Shown: positions 41,993-55,908 of the stretch, piece by piece
Layout: each line of letters begins with the position of its first letter
How positions within the stretch are numbered: the first letter of the stretch is position 1
NCBI RefSeq assembly: GCF_030440515.1
Contig: NZ_CP076543.1
Coordinates: 3,749,501 to 3,813,500 of the forward strand
DNA: 64,000 bases
DNA from: Streptomyces xanthophaeus
GTDB taxonomy: Bacteria > Actinomycetota > Actinomycetes > Streptomycetales > Streptomycetaceae
Reading direction: 5' to 3'
Position numbers and translations under genes: made by a program
Notes under the pieces: model-generated
Seen by the model: the letters and a program-made list of their open reading frames with translations, nothing else
Database searches by the model: none
What the model was told of the DNA's origin: nothing

Positions 41993-44530
41993 TCAGCCTC
42001 CGGCCGGGAACGCGCCGGTGCGGCGGGCGACGGTCAGGGCCCCCGCGAGCGACTCGACGGTCGAGTAGGTGAACAGGGTGCGCACCGGGATCTCCAGGCC
42101 GAATTCCTCCTGGAGCCGCAGCGCCACCCGGGTCGCGGTCAGCGAGTCGCCGCCGAGGTCGAAGAAGTCGTCCCCGGCGCCGACCTCGTCGGCGTACAGC
42201 GTCTCGGCCCACACCCGGGCCACGGCCCGTTCGGCGGGGGTGCGCGGGGCGATGAACTCGGACTCCAGGCCGGTGCGTTCGCCGTCCGGTGCGGGCAGCG
42301 CCTTGCGGTCGGTCTTGCCGCTGGTGGTCAGCGGCATCCGGTCCAGGAAGACGTACGTACCGGGCACCATGTAGCCGGGCAGGGTGCGGCCGCACCAGTC
42401 GCGCAGCGCGCCGATGCCGGGCACCGGACGGCCGGAGAGCGGGACGACGTACGCCACGAGCGTCTTCTCGCCGGGCACGTCCTCGCGGACGGTGACGGCG
42501 CAGGAGCCGACGTCCTCGTGGGCCAGCAGCGCGGCCTCGATCTCGCCGAGCTCGATGCGGAACCCGCGGACCTTGACCTGGTGGTCGAGGCGGCCGAGGA
42601 ACTCCAGTTCGCCGCCGGGCAGCCACCGCACCAGGTCGCCGGTGCGGTAGACCCGGCCTCCGGCGAACGGGTTGCGGGTGAAGCGCTCGGCGGTCAGGTC
42701 GTCGCGGCCGAGGTAGCCGCGGGCCACGCCGGCGCCGCCGATGAGCAGTTCGCCGGGTACGCCGGCGGGGACCGGGCGGTCCGCGTCGTCGACGACGTAC
42801 AGCTCGGTGCCGGCGGTGGGGCGGCCGATGGGGACGGCGCCGGTGGCGCCGGTGATCTCGGCGACGGAGGCGTAGACGGTGGTTTCCGTCGGGCCGTAGC
42901 CGTTGAGGACCCGGGTGCCGGCGCGCAGCATCCGCGCGGCCAGTTCGGCGGGCAGGGCCTCTCCGGCGGCGAAGATCTCCAGGGCCCGCGGCCGGTCGCC
43001 GAGCGCGTCCAGGAGCGGGCGCAGCGCGGAGGGCGTGGCCTGGACGAGGGTGACGGCGTGCCGGTCGATCAGCTCGACGAGGGCGGGCGGGTTGTGGATC
43101 TGGTCCTGGTACGCGCCGATGATCCGGCCGCCGGTGATCAGCGGCAGGAACACCTCGACGCCCGCGATGTCGAAGGTGGCCGAGGTGGTGAACAGGACCC
43201 GCTCGTTCGCCGGCGCCGGGAAGGTCTCCCGCATGCCGCACAGCAGGTTGCCGAAGCCGCCCCGGGTGACGGCGACGCCCTTGGGGGTGCCGGTGGAGCC
43301 GGAGGTGTAGAGGACGTAGGCGAGGTGCCCGGGCCCGGCGGCCGTCGCCGCTTCCACGGCGGGGGAAGCGGCGATCGCCGCGGCGTCGGTGTCGACCGCG
43401 ACGAGGGTACGGGGCCGGGCGCCGTCGCCGCCGGACAGCCGCCCGCGCAGCGACTCCTGGGTGACGACCACCGGCGCGGCCGTGTCCCGCAGGACGAACT
43501 CCAGGCGGTCCACCGGGTGCTGGGGGTCGAGCGGCACGTAGGCCGCGCCCGAGCGGAGCACGGCGAGCAGCGCCACGATCAGTTCGGGGCCGCGCTCCAG
43601 GCAGACCGCGACGGGCACGTCCGGGCCGGCGCCGAGGCCGCGCAGGTGGTGGGCGAGGCGGTCGGCGCGGGCGTCGAGCTCCCGGTAGGTGACCTCCTCG
43701 GCGCCGAAGACGACCGCGACGGCGTCGGGGGCGCGCCGGGCCTGCCCGGCGACCAGAGCGGCCACGTCCACGGCGGCGGCCGCGTCGACGTCCGCGTCGG
43801 CGGCCTCGGGGAACGCGGCGCGGCCGCGGCCCCAGCCGGTGAGCAGCAGCTCGCGCTCGGCCGCGCCGAGCGGATCGAGCCCGTCCAGCGCGATGCCGGG
43901 GGTTTCGGCGATCGCGGTGAGCAGGGTGAGGTAGCCGTCGGTGAACCGCTCCGCGCTCGCCACGTCGAACAGCTCGGCGGCGAAGCCGACGTGCAGGCCG
44001 AGGCCGTCACGGCCGTGGTCCCGGTCGATCGCCAGGGTCAGGTCGGGCGGGCACACCCCGTCGGCCCGGTAGGCCGGCCCGTCCGTGAACAGGGCCTGGA
44101 CCACCGGGTGGTGGCCGTCGGCTCCGGGTTCGAACGCGGCGGCCAGGCGGGCCAACGGCAGCGCGGCGGCCCGGCCCCGGGTCAGCGCGGCGTCGGTCCG
44201 CGCCACGAGCTCGGCGAAGGCCGGGCCCGCGGTCAGGTCGGCCCGTACGACGGCCAGGCCGCCGTCGGCGCCCGGGACGCCCACCGCGAGGTCGCGCCGG
44301 CGGGTCCACCGGCCGAGCAGCACCTGGTAGGCGGCGAGCAGCACGGCGGACAGCGGGGCGCCGTACTCGGCGGCCGCCTTGTCCAGCGCCTGTGCCGTGC
44401 CAGCCGCAACCGTGCGGGTGACATGGCCCAGGGCGCCGGTGCGCGCCGAGGGGCGCGGCCGGTCGGTGGCCGGCTCCAGCGGTTCCAGGCCCGCGAGTTC
44501 GCTTCGCCAGTACTCCAGCGCGTCGGTCAT
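41993..44530 (-). CDS. NRPS module: C-terminal half of a condensation domain, adenylation, carrier
   Basis: The 845-residue protein begins MTDALEYWRSELAGLEP, which in ordinary C domains lies about 200 residues in. The N-terminal lobe with the HHxxxDG active site is absent, and no room for it exists because the ATG overlaps the previous stop. Residues 1-245 are the C-lobe. The A domain (about 255-750) is complete: YTSGSTGTPKG, YGPTETT, YRTGDLV, GRLDHQVKVRGFRIELGEIE and TSGKTDRKAL. Read against GrsA the specificity residues are approximately D-I-V-Q-F-A-G-V-Y, for which I have no firm match. The carrier has DLGGDSLTA with the Ser. It may be an initiation module or condense in trans. Confidence 0.85.
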   Translation of the reverse strand: MTDALEYWRSELAGLEPLEPATDRPRPSARTGALGHVTRTVAAGTAQALDKAAAEYGAPLSAVLLAAYQVLLGRWTRRRDLAVGVPGADGGLAVVRADLTAGPAFAELVARTDAALTRGRAAALPLARLAAAFEPGADGHHPVVQALFTDGPAYRADGVCPPDLTLAIDRDHGRDGLGLHVGFAAELFDVASAERFTDGYLTLLTAIAETPGIALDGLDPLGAAERELLLTGWGRGRAAFPEAADADVDAAAAVDVAALVAGQARRAPDAVAVVFGAEEVTYRELDARADRLAHHLRGLGAGPDVPVAVCLERGPELIVALLAVLRSGAAYVPLDPQHPVDRLEFVLRDTAAPVVVTQESLRGRLSGGDGARPRTLVAVDTDAAAIAASPAVEAATAAGPGHLAYVLYTSGSTGTPKGVAVTRGGFGNLLCGMRETFPAPANERVLFTTSATFDIAGVEVFLPLITGGRIIGAYQDQIHNPPALVELIDRHAVTLVQATPSALRPLLDALGDRPRALEIFAAGEALPAELAARMLRAGTRVLNGYGPTETTVYASVAEITGATGAVPIGRPTAGTELYVVDDADRPVPAGVPGELLIGGAGVARGYLGRDDLTAERFTRNPFAGGRVYRTGDLVRWLPGGELEFLGRLDHQVKVRGFRIELGEIEAALLAHEDVGSCAVTVREDVPGEKTLVAYVVPLSGRPVPGIGALRDWCGRTLPGYMVPGTYVFLDRMPLTTSGKTDRKALPAPDGERTGLESEFIAPRTPAERAVARVWAETLYADEVGAGDDFFDLGGDSLTATRVALRLQEEFGLEIPVRTLFTYSTVESLAGALTVARRTGAFPAGG

Positions 44531-46116
44531 GACCCCTCCGTCGTGTCGAGGATCCGCGCCAGTGCCTTGCGGTCCGTCTTTCCGTTGTCGTTGAGCGGCA
44601 GCCCGCCCGGCAGGTGGGTGAGCGAGGCGGGCACCATGTGCAGCGGCAGCAGCTCGCGCAGCCAGGCGTCGAACCGCTCGGGGTCCACCTCGCGGCCCGC
44701 GTAGGCGCCGACCAGCTCGGTCTCGCCGTCCGGGCCGGGCAGGGCGAGCACCGCGGCGTCGATGACGTGCGGGTGGCGGTGCACGGCCGCCTCGACCTCG
44801 CCGAGCTCGATGCGGAAGCCGCGTACCTTGACCTGCTGGTCGAGGCGGCCCCAGTGCACGTAGAGCCCGTTCTCGCGCCGGACCCGGTCACCGGTGCGGT
44901 ACCAGTGGCGGTCGGTCAGCGCGGTGCTGCCGTCGTAGCCCTCGGCGGGGCCGCCGCCGGGCTCGTACGACACGAACCGCCCGGCGTTCTCGCGCGGGTC
45001 GAGGTAGCCACCGAAGCGCTGCGGGCCGCGCACGCACAGCTCGCCCTCGTCGGCCGCCAGGCCGTCCCCGTCCAGCAGCACCATCTCCATGCCGGGGAAG
45101 GGGACGCCGATCGGCACGGTGCCGTTGGAGAACTCCGGCCAGTGCGCACTCGGCCCGGACAGGGCGTGGTTGGTGCAGCACACCGTCAGCTCGGTGGGCC
45201 CGTACACGTTGTGGATCACGGCGTTCGGGGCGACCTCGCGCCAGAGCGCGGCGTGCTGCGCGGTGACCGGCTCGGCGCCGAACATGCTGTGCCGCAGGTT
45301 CCCGGCACGGCCCAGCGGCAGGTTGCCGAGCCGCTGCGCCTCCCGGATCACCGAGGGCACCGAGAACCAGTGGGTGAGCTCGCGTTCGACGATGAAGTCG
45401 ACCGGCCGGTACAGGTCGGCGGCGAGCGGCACCACCAGGGTGGCGCCGCCGCCCCAGGTCGCGAACAGGTCGATGAGGCTCGCGTCGAAGGTCAGGCCGA
45501 AGGTCTGGGTGAGCCGGGCGCCCGGCGCGATCTCGTAGCGCTCGATGTTGTGCGCGATGAACAGCGAGGTGTTCCGGTGCCGGATCGGCACGCCCTTGGG
45601 CTGGCCGGTGGAACCGGACGTGAACAGCAGGTACGCCTCGCGGTCCGGGTCGTCCGGGACGGGCGGCAGCGACCGCTCCGCCACCTCGGCCGCCGCCGCG
45701 GACACCCGCTCGTCCTCGTCGAGTCCGAGGACGGTCGGCCGGTGGCGCTCGGGCAGCCGGGTGAACAGGCCGGCGGAGCGGGTGTCCACCAGAGCCACCT
45801 GCACGCCGGCCCGCTGGGCGATGTCGAGGTTGCGCTGCGCGGGGTAGTCGGGGTTGAGCGGGACGACGCTCGCGCCGAGCCGCTGGATCGCCAGGTAGCC
45901 GGCGTACGCGGCGACCGAGCGCGTGGCGGCGAGCGCCACCCGGGCGGGCAGCGAGCCGTGCTTGGCGGCGATGCGGTCGGCGAGCGTGAGCGCGAGGGCG
46001 CGCACCTCGCCGTAGGTCAGTACCTCGTCGCCGATCTCCAGGGCGGGCAGGCCGGGGTGACGCAGGGCCGATTCCTCGAACCACTGGTAGAGCGTGCGCT
46101 GTTGCCGGTCGTTCAT
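44527..46116 (-). CDS. Stand-alone NRPS adenylation enzyme
   Basis: The 529-residue product is a single adenylation domain with intact cores: LFTSGSTGQPKGVP, YGPTELT, WYRTGDRV, GRLDQQVKVRGFRIELGEVE and the catalytic Lys in DNGKTDRKAL. No carrier domain is attached. The pocket starts with Asp (FDASLIDLF), so an alpha-amino acid is likely. The remaining residues read approximately D-A-I-F-S-F-V-V-C and fit no code I know. Its start overlaps the stop of the C-A-T gene whose own A domain looks dead, so it is the obvious candidate to load that carrier in trans. Partial resemblance to D-alanine ligase DltA-like domains is noted. Confidence 0.87.
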   Translation of the reverse strand: MNDRQQRTLYQWFEESALRHPGLPALEIGDEVLTYGEVRALALTLADRIAAKHGSLPARVALAATRSVAAYAGYLAIQRLGASVVPLNPDYPAQRNLDIAQRAGVQVALVDTRSAGLFTRLPERHRPTVLGLDEDERVSAAAAEVAERSLPPVPDDPDREAYLLFTSGSTGQPKGVPIRHRNTSLFIAHNIERYEIAPGARLTQTFGLTFDASLIDLFATWGGGATLVVPLAADLYRPVDFIVERELTHWFSVPSVIREAQRLGNLPLGRAGNLRHSMFGAEPVTAQHAALWREVAPNAVIHNVYGPTELTVCCTNHALSGPSAHWPEFSNGTVPIGVPFPGMEMVLLDGDGLAADEGELCVRGPQRFGGYLDPRENAGRFVSYEPGGGPAEGYDGSTALTDRHWYRTGDRVRRENGLYVHWGRLDQQVKVRGFRIELGEVEAAVHRHPHVIDAAVLALPGPDGETELVGAYAGREVDPERFDAWLRELLPLHMVPASLTHLPGGLPLNDNGKTDRKALARILDTTEGS

Positions 46117-49100
46117 CGCTTCCTCGGTATCGGTGTGCTGGTCTGGCGGGTGCGGCCGCGGGCGCGCATGGCCTCGGCGCGGGCCTGGGCCCGGCTGTGC
46201 CCGCGCTCCCCGGCGGCCGGCGGGGCGTCCGTGGCGGGGGCGCCGCCCAGGAAGGCGGCCATGGCCTTGACGGTGGAGTGCCGGAACAGGTCCACCACGT
46301 CGACCTCCCGCTCCAGTGCGCTGCGCAGCCGGTCGCGCAGCCGGATCAGGAGCAGCGAGTTGCCGCCGACGTCGAAGAAGTTCTCCGACGCTCCGACCGG
46401 CCGGCCCAGCACCTGCTCCCAGGCCGCGGCGACGGTCCGCTCGGCGTCGCTCGCCGGCTGCGCGCCGGCCTCGCCGTCCGGCTGCCCGGCCCCGGCGGCG
46501 GCCGCCTCGGCGAGCAGCTTGGCGATCGCCTCCCGGTCGGGGCGCCCGCCCGGCAGCAGCGGCAGCCGGTCGGCCAGGTGCAGCCGGGCGGGCAGCAGGT
46601 GGCCGGGCAGCAGGTCCCGCAGGTGGGTACGGAGTGCGTCGGCGGTGAGGTCCGCGCCCGGCCGGGCCGCCACGGCCGCTGCGAGGGAGCCGTCCGCCGG
46701 GTCGGTCAAGACCTGCGCCCGGACGACTTCGGGGTGCGCGAGCAGCGCGGCCTCGGCGTCGAGGGCGGCCACGCGGACGCCCCGTACCAGGGCGTGGTCG
46801 CCGGACCGGCCGGCGAAGACGATCCGCCCGTCGGGGAGCCGGCGGGCCAGGTCGCCGGTGGCGAACAGGCGTGCGCCGGGCTCCTGGCCGAACGGGTCGG
46901 GCAGGAACCGTTCGGCGGTGCCGCGCGCCCGGTCCAGGTAGCCGCGGGTCACGGCCGGGCCGCCGATGTGCAGCTCGCCGACCGCGCCGGTCGCCGCGAT
47001 CGCACCGCGCGCGTCCAGGACGTACGCCGTGGCGCCGGCCGGGAGCCCCAGCGGGAGGGGGCCGTAGTCCTCCCCCTCCGGGGACCGTGCCGGGCCCGCG
47101 AGCGCGGGGCCGGCCGTCTCGGCGCACATGTACAGCTGGTGCACGTCCGTGGCCCCGGCGGCCAGTGCGGCCGCGAGGGTGCCGGGGAACAGGGGCTCGC
47201 CCGTGGTGAGTACGGGGACCCGTGCGCCTCCGGTGAGCAGCCCCGCGAGTTCGGCGGGGGCCGCGAGCACGGTGGCCGCGTCGCCGCCGGTGGGGACGAC
47301 CGCACGGCCGCCCCGGGTCAGCGGGCCGAACAGCTCCAGGAACGCGGCCGGCGAGTCCGGGGCCGCCAGCAGGGCGACCGCGTCGAAGGCGGCCCCGGGC
47401 AGCTCGCGGTGGGCCCAGCGCAGCCGGGACACCAGATTGCGGTGCTCGGCGACGACCGCGCGCGGCTCGCCGGTGACACCGGACGTGCGCAGCACCCAGG
47501 CGGCGCCCTTCGCGGTGACCCGTGCGGCCTGCGGCGCCGCCCCGTCCTCACCGGCGGCGTCCTCCGGGTCGAGCACGTCGACCTGGGTGTGGTCGAACAG
47601 CGCGCCGGAGTACGGGTCGGCGAGGACGGTCCGCAGTCCCGCGTCGTCCACGGCGAGCCGCAGCAGGAACGCGGGCAGCTCCGGGTCGAGCGGTACGCAC
47701 GTGCCGCCCGCCCGGACCACCCCGAGCTGGGCCGCGGCCAGCGCGAAGGACTTCGGGACGCACACCCCGACGGGGGTCTCGGGTCCGGCCCCGAGCGCCT
47801 GCAGGCGCGCCGCCACCCGGTCGGCCGCACGGTCGAGTTCGCGGTACGTCCAGGTGCGCGCCCCCGCGGCCACCGCGACCGCGTCGGGGGTGCGGGCGAT
47901 CTGCTCGGCGACCAGCCCGTGCACGGTGGCCGTGTCCTCGTACGCCGCCGCGGGCGCCGGGGCCTCGGTGCGCAGCAGCGCGGAGACGCGGGCCGTCGGA
48001 TCGGCGCCGATCCGCTCCAGAACGGTGCGCAGCCGGTCGAGGAGCAGCCGGGCGGTGGCCTCGTCGAAGAGGTCGGTGCGGTAGTCCGCGAGGGCCAGCA
48101 GGCCGTCCCCGGTCTCCACGGTGTCGATCGCGAGATCGGTCTTCATGGTGGGCAGGCGCAGCTCGGCCGCGCCGAACCGGGAGCCGGCCGCCTCATGGAC
48201 GGGCGCGGCCGGCGCGTGGGTGTACATGACCTGGTAGAGCGGGTGGTAGCTCGGGTCGCGGGCGAGCCCGAGCCGGTCCATGACCTCGTCGACGAGCAGG
48301 TCGGGGTGGTCGAGGGCGTCGAGGAGGTCCCCGCGCACCCGGCCGACCAGGTCGGTGAACTCCGGGTCGCCGGCCAGCTCTCCGCGCAGGACGACGGGCC
48401 GGGTGAGGTAGCCGATCACGCCGGCGCTCTCGGTGGTGTCGCGGCCGGAGACGGCCATGCCGGTCAGCACGTCGGTGCCGCCGTACTGGCTGAGCACCAC
48501 GTCCACCGCGGCCTTGAGCACCATGAACAGGCTGGCGCGCTTGGTGCGGGCCAGCCGGCGCAGCGGCTCCACGACCGGCTCGGGTACGAGGGCGGTGACC
48601 CGGGCCCCGGCGTGCCCGGCCCGCGCCCGGCGGGGCCCGGCGAGCGGCAGTTCGAGGAGGTCGGGGGCGCCGGCCAGGCGCTGTGTCCAGTAGGCGAGCC
48701 GTTCGGGCCTGGCCTCCTCGTCCAGCGCGGTGCGCGCGGCGAGGAACTCGCCGTACCCGACGGCGGGCCGGGGCAGCGGGTCGGCGAGGCCGTCCGCGAA
48801 CGCCCCGTACAGGGCGGTGAGTTCGGCGGTGAACAGTTCCAGCGAGGCCCCGTCGAACACGATGTGGTGGACGCCGACGAGGAGCTGGTGCCGCGCCTCG
48901 GACAGGCGCAGCAGCTCGGCCCGCAGCAGCGGCCCGCCGTCGAGGTCGAAGGGGGTGCAGGCGAAGGCGTCCGCGCGGGCGGCCGCCTCCTCCCGCGTCG
49001 CCTCGACGACGTCGAGGGCGACCGGAGCGGGCGCCCCGATCCGCTGCACGGGCTCGCCGGCGGCGTCCCGCACGATGCGCACCCGCAGCGCGTCGTGCCG

Positions 49101-49271
49101 CTGGACGAGGGCGTCCAGGGCGCGCTGCAGGGCGTCGGCGTCGAGCGGGCCCTCGATGGTGACGGCGAAGGGGATGCTGAAGAACGGGTCGCCGGGCCGG
49201 AGCTGGCCCAGGGCCCACAGCCGCCGCTGGGCGGGGGTCAGGGGAAGCGTGGGCAGGTCGGGCGTGCTCAT
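46113..49271 (-). CDS. NRPS C-A-T protein with a degenerate adenylation domain
   Basis: The protein has 1052 residues. The C domain (about 10-440) has an intact VHHIVFDG motif at 134-141. The A domain (about 460-940) keeps the fold but has lost its catalytic signature. The P-loop reads RTSGVTGEPRA (Lys to Arg), the GPTE motif is AETAGP, and the substrate-amine Asp is not at its place. The hinge reads GRSGDHALVRG instead of GRxDxQVKxRG, and the final Lys motif is GGRPDRE (Lys to Arg). The carrier (about 955-1025) has FFDVGGNSLLL with Ser. The tail is Arg/Ala-rich. ATGA overlaps link it to the MFS gene before and the stand-alone A gene after. Confidence 0.85.
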   Translation of the reverse strand: MSTPDLPTLPLTPAQRRLWALGQLRPGDPFFSIPFAVTIEGPLDADALQRALDALVQRHDALRVRIVRDAAGEPVQRIGAPAPVALDVVEATREEAAARADAFACTPFDLDGGPLLRAELLRLSEARHQLLVGVHHIVFDGASLELFTAELTALYGAFADGLADPLPRPAVGYGEFLAARTALDEEARPERLAYWTQRLAGAPDLLELPLAGPRRARAGHAGARVTALVPEPVVEPLRRLARTKRASLFMVLKAAVDVVLSQYGGTDVLTGMAVSGRDTTESAGVIGYLTRPVVLRGELAGDPEFTDLVGRVRGDLLDALDHPDLLVDEVMDRLGLARDPSYHPLYQVMYTHAPAAPVHEAAGSRFGAAELRLPTMKTDLAIDTVETGDGLLALADYRTDLFDEATARLLLDRLRTVLERIGADPTARVSALLRTEAPAPAAAYEDTATVHGLVAEQIARTPDAVAVAAGARTWTYRELDRAADRVAARLQALGAGPETPVGVCVPKSFALAAAQLGVVRAGGTCVPLDPELPAFLLRLAVDDAGLRTVLADPYSGALFDHTQVDVLDPEDAAGEDGAAPQAARVTAKGAAWVLRTSGVTGEPRAVVAEHRNLVSRLRWAHRELPGAAFDAVALLAAPDSPAAFLELFGPLTRGGRAVVPTGGDAATVLAAPAELAGLLTGGARVPVLTTGEPLFPGTLAAALAAGATDVHQLYMCAETAGPALAGPARSPEGEDYGPLPLGLPAGATAYVLDARGAIAATGAVGELHIGGPAVTRGYLDRARGTAERFLPDPFGQEPGARLFATGDLARRLPDGRIVFAGRSGDHALVRGVRVAALDAEAALLAHPEVVRAQVLTDPADGSLAAAVAARPGADLTADALRTHLRDLLPGHLLPARLHLADRLPLLPGGRPDREAIAKLLAEAAAAGAGQPDGEAGAQPASDAERTVAAAWEQVLGRPVGASENFFDVGGNSLLLIRLRDRLRSALEREVDVVDLFRHSTVKAMAAFLGGAPATDAPPAAGERGHSRAQARAEAMRARGRTRQTSTPIPRKR

Positions 49272-50528
49272 GCGACGGCCTCCGGTTCCGGGGTGCCCGC
49301 CCGCCCGCCGCGGCCGCCACGCAGCCGGGGGACGAGCAGGACGAGGGCCGCGACGACGAGGACGGCGCCGGCCACGACGATGGATTCGGCGATGCCGACG
49401 AGTCCGGCGAGCAGGCCGCCGACGACCACGCCGAGGACGGTGAAGTTGACCATCAGGGCGTTGAGCAGGCCGACACCGCGGCCGCGCAGCTCCTCGGGCA
49501 GGTCGCTGAGGAGCGTGTTGGCGACCGGCACCTGGAAGAGACCCGAGCCGAGACCGGCGAGCACGCACCACAGCAGGACGACGGTCAGACCGAGTGCGCC
49601 CTGGTCGGTGGCCTCCCATGCCGTGCCCGTGGGGGCGAGCAGCAGCAGGGAGGCGCCGAAGAGCACGATCGACCCGATGAGCAGCCCCCGGTCGGAGAAC
49701 CGGCGCACCAGCGGCGGTCCGGTGAGCGCGCCGATCACACAGCCCGCGCCGAAGCCGGCCTGGGCCAGCCCGTATTCGAAGGCCGGCAGCTCGAAGACGC
49801 TCAGGAGCTGGGAGTTGAGGTTGGTGGTGAACAGGCCGAGGACCAGCATCACCGGGACCATGACGATCGCCAGGAAGCGCAGCGAGGGCACGGCGAGCAC
49901 ACCGGAGATGCCGGTGCGCAGCGACTTCCAGTACCCCTCGCGGCCGCTGTCGGCGCCCCGCACGGGCACCTCCCGCAGCACCGCCATGCTGGCGAGCAGC
50001 ACCGCCGAGAGCACGAACGTCACGGCGTCGAGCACGAAGACCGTGGTGACGCTGCCGAAGGCGATGAGCAGCCCGCCGAGCGCCGGGCCCACCAGGTTGA
50101 GGGTGTGGTTGGTGGACTGGAAGAGGGCGACCGCCGTGGGGATGCTGTGCCCGCGCACGATCAGCGGGATCGCGGTGATGCGGGCCGTTTCGAAGAAGGC
50201 CTTGGCGATGCCGCTGAGCAGGATGAGCACGAGCAGCAGCAGCGGCGAGTCCCGTACGGCGATCATCGCGAGCACCAGGACGACGCGGACCAGGTCCGAG
50301 CCGACCATCAGCAGCCGGGCCGGCAGCCGGTCGGCCAGCGGTCCCACGAACGCGCCGAGCACGCCGAAGGGCAGCAGCTGAGCGATGACGACCAGGGACA
50401 CGTACAGGACCGGGTCGTCGGTCTCGGTGGCCACCACGTAGATCAGAGTGATCTTGGTGATGGCGTCACCGAGGAAGGAGGCGACGACGGCCAGCCAGTA
50501 CCGGATGTACGTCCGGTCCTTCAGCAGC

Positions 50529-50536
<8 letters not shown>
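49268..50536 (-). CDS. MFS exporter of the biosynthetic cluster (EntS-like)
   Basis: The 422-residue product reads as about twelve hydrophobic segments. The MFS loop VGPLADRLPARLLMV lies between segments 2 and 3, and a second GPPLVRRFSDRGLLIG-type loop in the second half. It resembles the enterobactin-exporter-like MFS_3 group. It most likely exports the peptide-polyketide product and may give self-resistance. It starts at ATG 50536 within the last codons of the TE-containing NRPS, so its translation is coupled to that synthetase. Confidence 0.9.
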
Positions 50537-54622
<4,086 letters not shown>

Positions 54623-54626
<4 letters not shown>

Positions 54627-55906
54627 GACTGGTCTCCTTCGGCGGCGGCCTCGGCGGCCCGGTACCGGTTCTTGAGTTCGGTGAGGTGTTCCAGGCCCTT
54701 GACGACCTGGCCCGGCGCGAGGCCGAAGTCGACCAGGCAGGCCACCTCGTCCACGCCGATGTCGACCAGGTCCTCGATCAGGGACTCGCACTTGTCGGGC
54801 GTGCCGAGGAGCGCGAGCGTGTCGAAGTACCGCTCGAAGGTGGCGTTCAGCATCACGTCGCGCTCGGCCTCGGAGAGCTTGGAGTACTCGCTGCCGAAGC
54901 TGTCCTGCTGCGCGAGGAAGGTCTTGAGGTAGCCGGTCAGCGGCTCCCGCACGATCTCCCGGGCGCTCTCGTCGTCGGAGTCCAGGAACGTGTGCACCAT
55001 CGCGGTGACCTTGGCGCGGGACGGGTCGTGCCCGGCTCCGACGAGCGCCTCGCGGTAGGCGGCGATCTTGTCCTTGAGGTCGGCGGGCCGCTGGGCGACG
55101 AGACCGGTCAGCAGGTACGCACCGGCCTCACCGGCCTTGACGAACGTCTCGGGGCTGCCCTGCGCCGACACCCATACGGGGAGCTCGGGCTGGATCGGGC
55201 GCGGCAGGGTACGCACCGACTGGAGCGAGCCGTCGGCGCGCGGCAGTTCGACGCTCTCCCCGGCCCACAGCCGCTGGATCGTGTCGATCGCCTCGAACAT
55301 CTCCTCCTTGCGGCGCGGGTAGCGCTGCTGCCCGTCGCCGGGGGCCAGGAGGAAGTCGTCGGGGTGCCAGCCGGAGGCCGCGGAGATCGCGGCCCGCCCG
55401 CCGGACAGGTTGTCGACGACCGCCCACTCCTCGGCGACCCGCACCGGGTGGTGCAGCGGCAGGACGCAGCTGCCCGCCCGGATCTGGATCGACTGCGTCT
55501 GCACGGCGATGGCCGCGGCCAGGACCGACGGGTTGGGGTAGAGCCCGCCGAAGTCCACGAAGTGCCGCTCGGGCACCCAGATCCCGGCGAAGCCGTTGGC
55601 GTCGGCGATCCGGGCGCTCTCCATGAGGAGGTCGTACTTCCCGGGGCCGGCGGCGGTGCCGTCGCCGGAGAAGAAGAACAGGCTGAACTCCATGGTGCTG
55701 CCGGGACGCCGGGTGCGGCGCGGCGCGGCGGCCTGCCGGGCGCCGGACCGCTCCCCCGCGTCCACGACGGCGGGCGCCTTCAGGCCGCGCTCGCGCATCG
55801 CGCGCAGCAGGACCTCGCGCTGCTCCGGGCTCAGCGAGGCGAGCCGCTCCTGGAGCATGCGGGCCTGCGCCGCCTCGGCGTCGGTGGTCGTGTTCTCGTC
55901 AGCCAT
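54623..55906 (-). CDS. MupA-type FMN-dependent luciferase-like monooxygenase of NRPS/PKS clusters
   Basis: The 427-residue product has a leader of about 70 residues with LQERLASLSPEQREVLLRAM, similar to the N-terminal helix of the downstream NRPS and perhaps a docking element. The luciferase-like barrel starts MEFSLFFFSGDG and has IADANGFAGIWVPERHF, RAGSCVLPLHHPVRVAEEW and ISAASGWHPDDFLL. It matches the natural-product LLM family (TIGR04020, MupA). Members use reduced FMN and O2 to hydroxylate or oxidise carrier-bound intermediates; the exact reaction is unknown. It lies between the PKS and the Gly-TE module, the place where it would act on the ketide intermediate. Confidence 0.9.
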
Positions 55907-55908
55907 GG

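Noticed and set aside
37802..44704. A 2300-codon open frame on the plus strand opposite the NRPS genes
   Set aside because: It is antisense to genes with clear domains and motifs. Such frames arise from the strong third-position GC bias, and the translation is low-complexity with no recognisable domain.
46113..49271. Functional specificity code for the A domain of this protein
   Set aside because: Too many core residues are missing for the pocket positions to be meaningful, so no amino acid is predicted.
49272..49619. N-terminal extension of the C-A-T protein to 49619
   Set aside because: It runs through the MFS gene in another frame. The ATG at 49271 is in an ATGA overlap and begins directly before the C domain.
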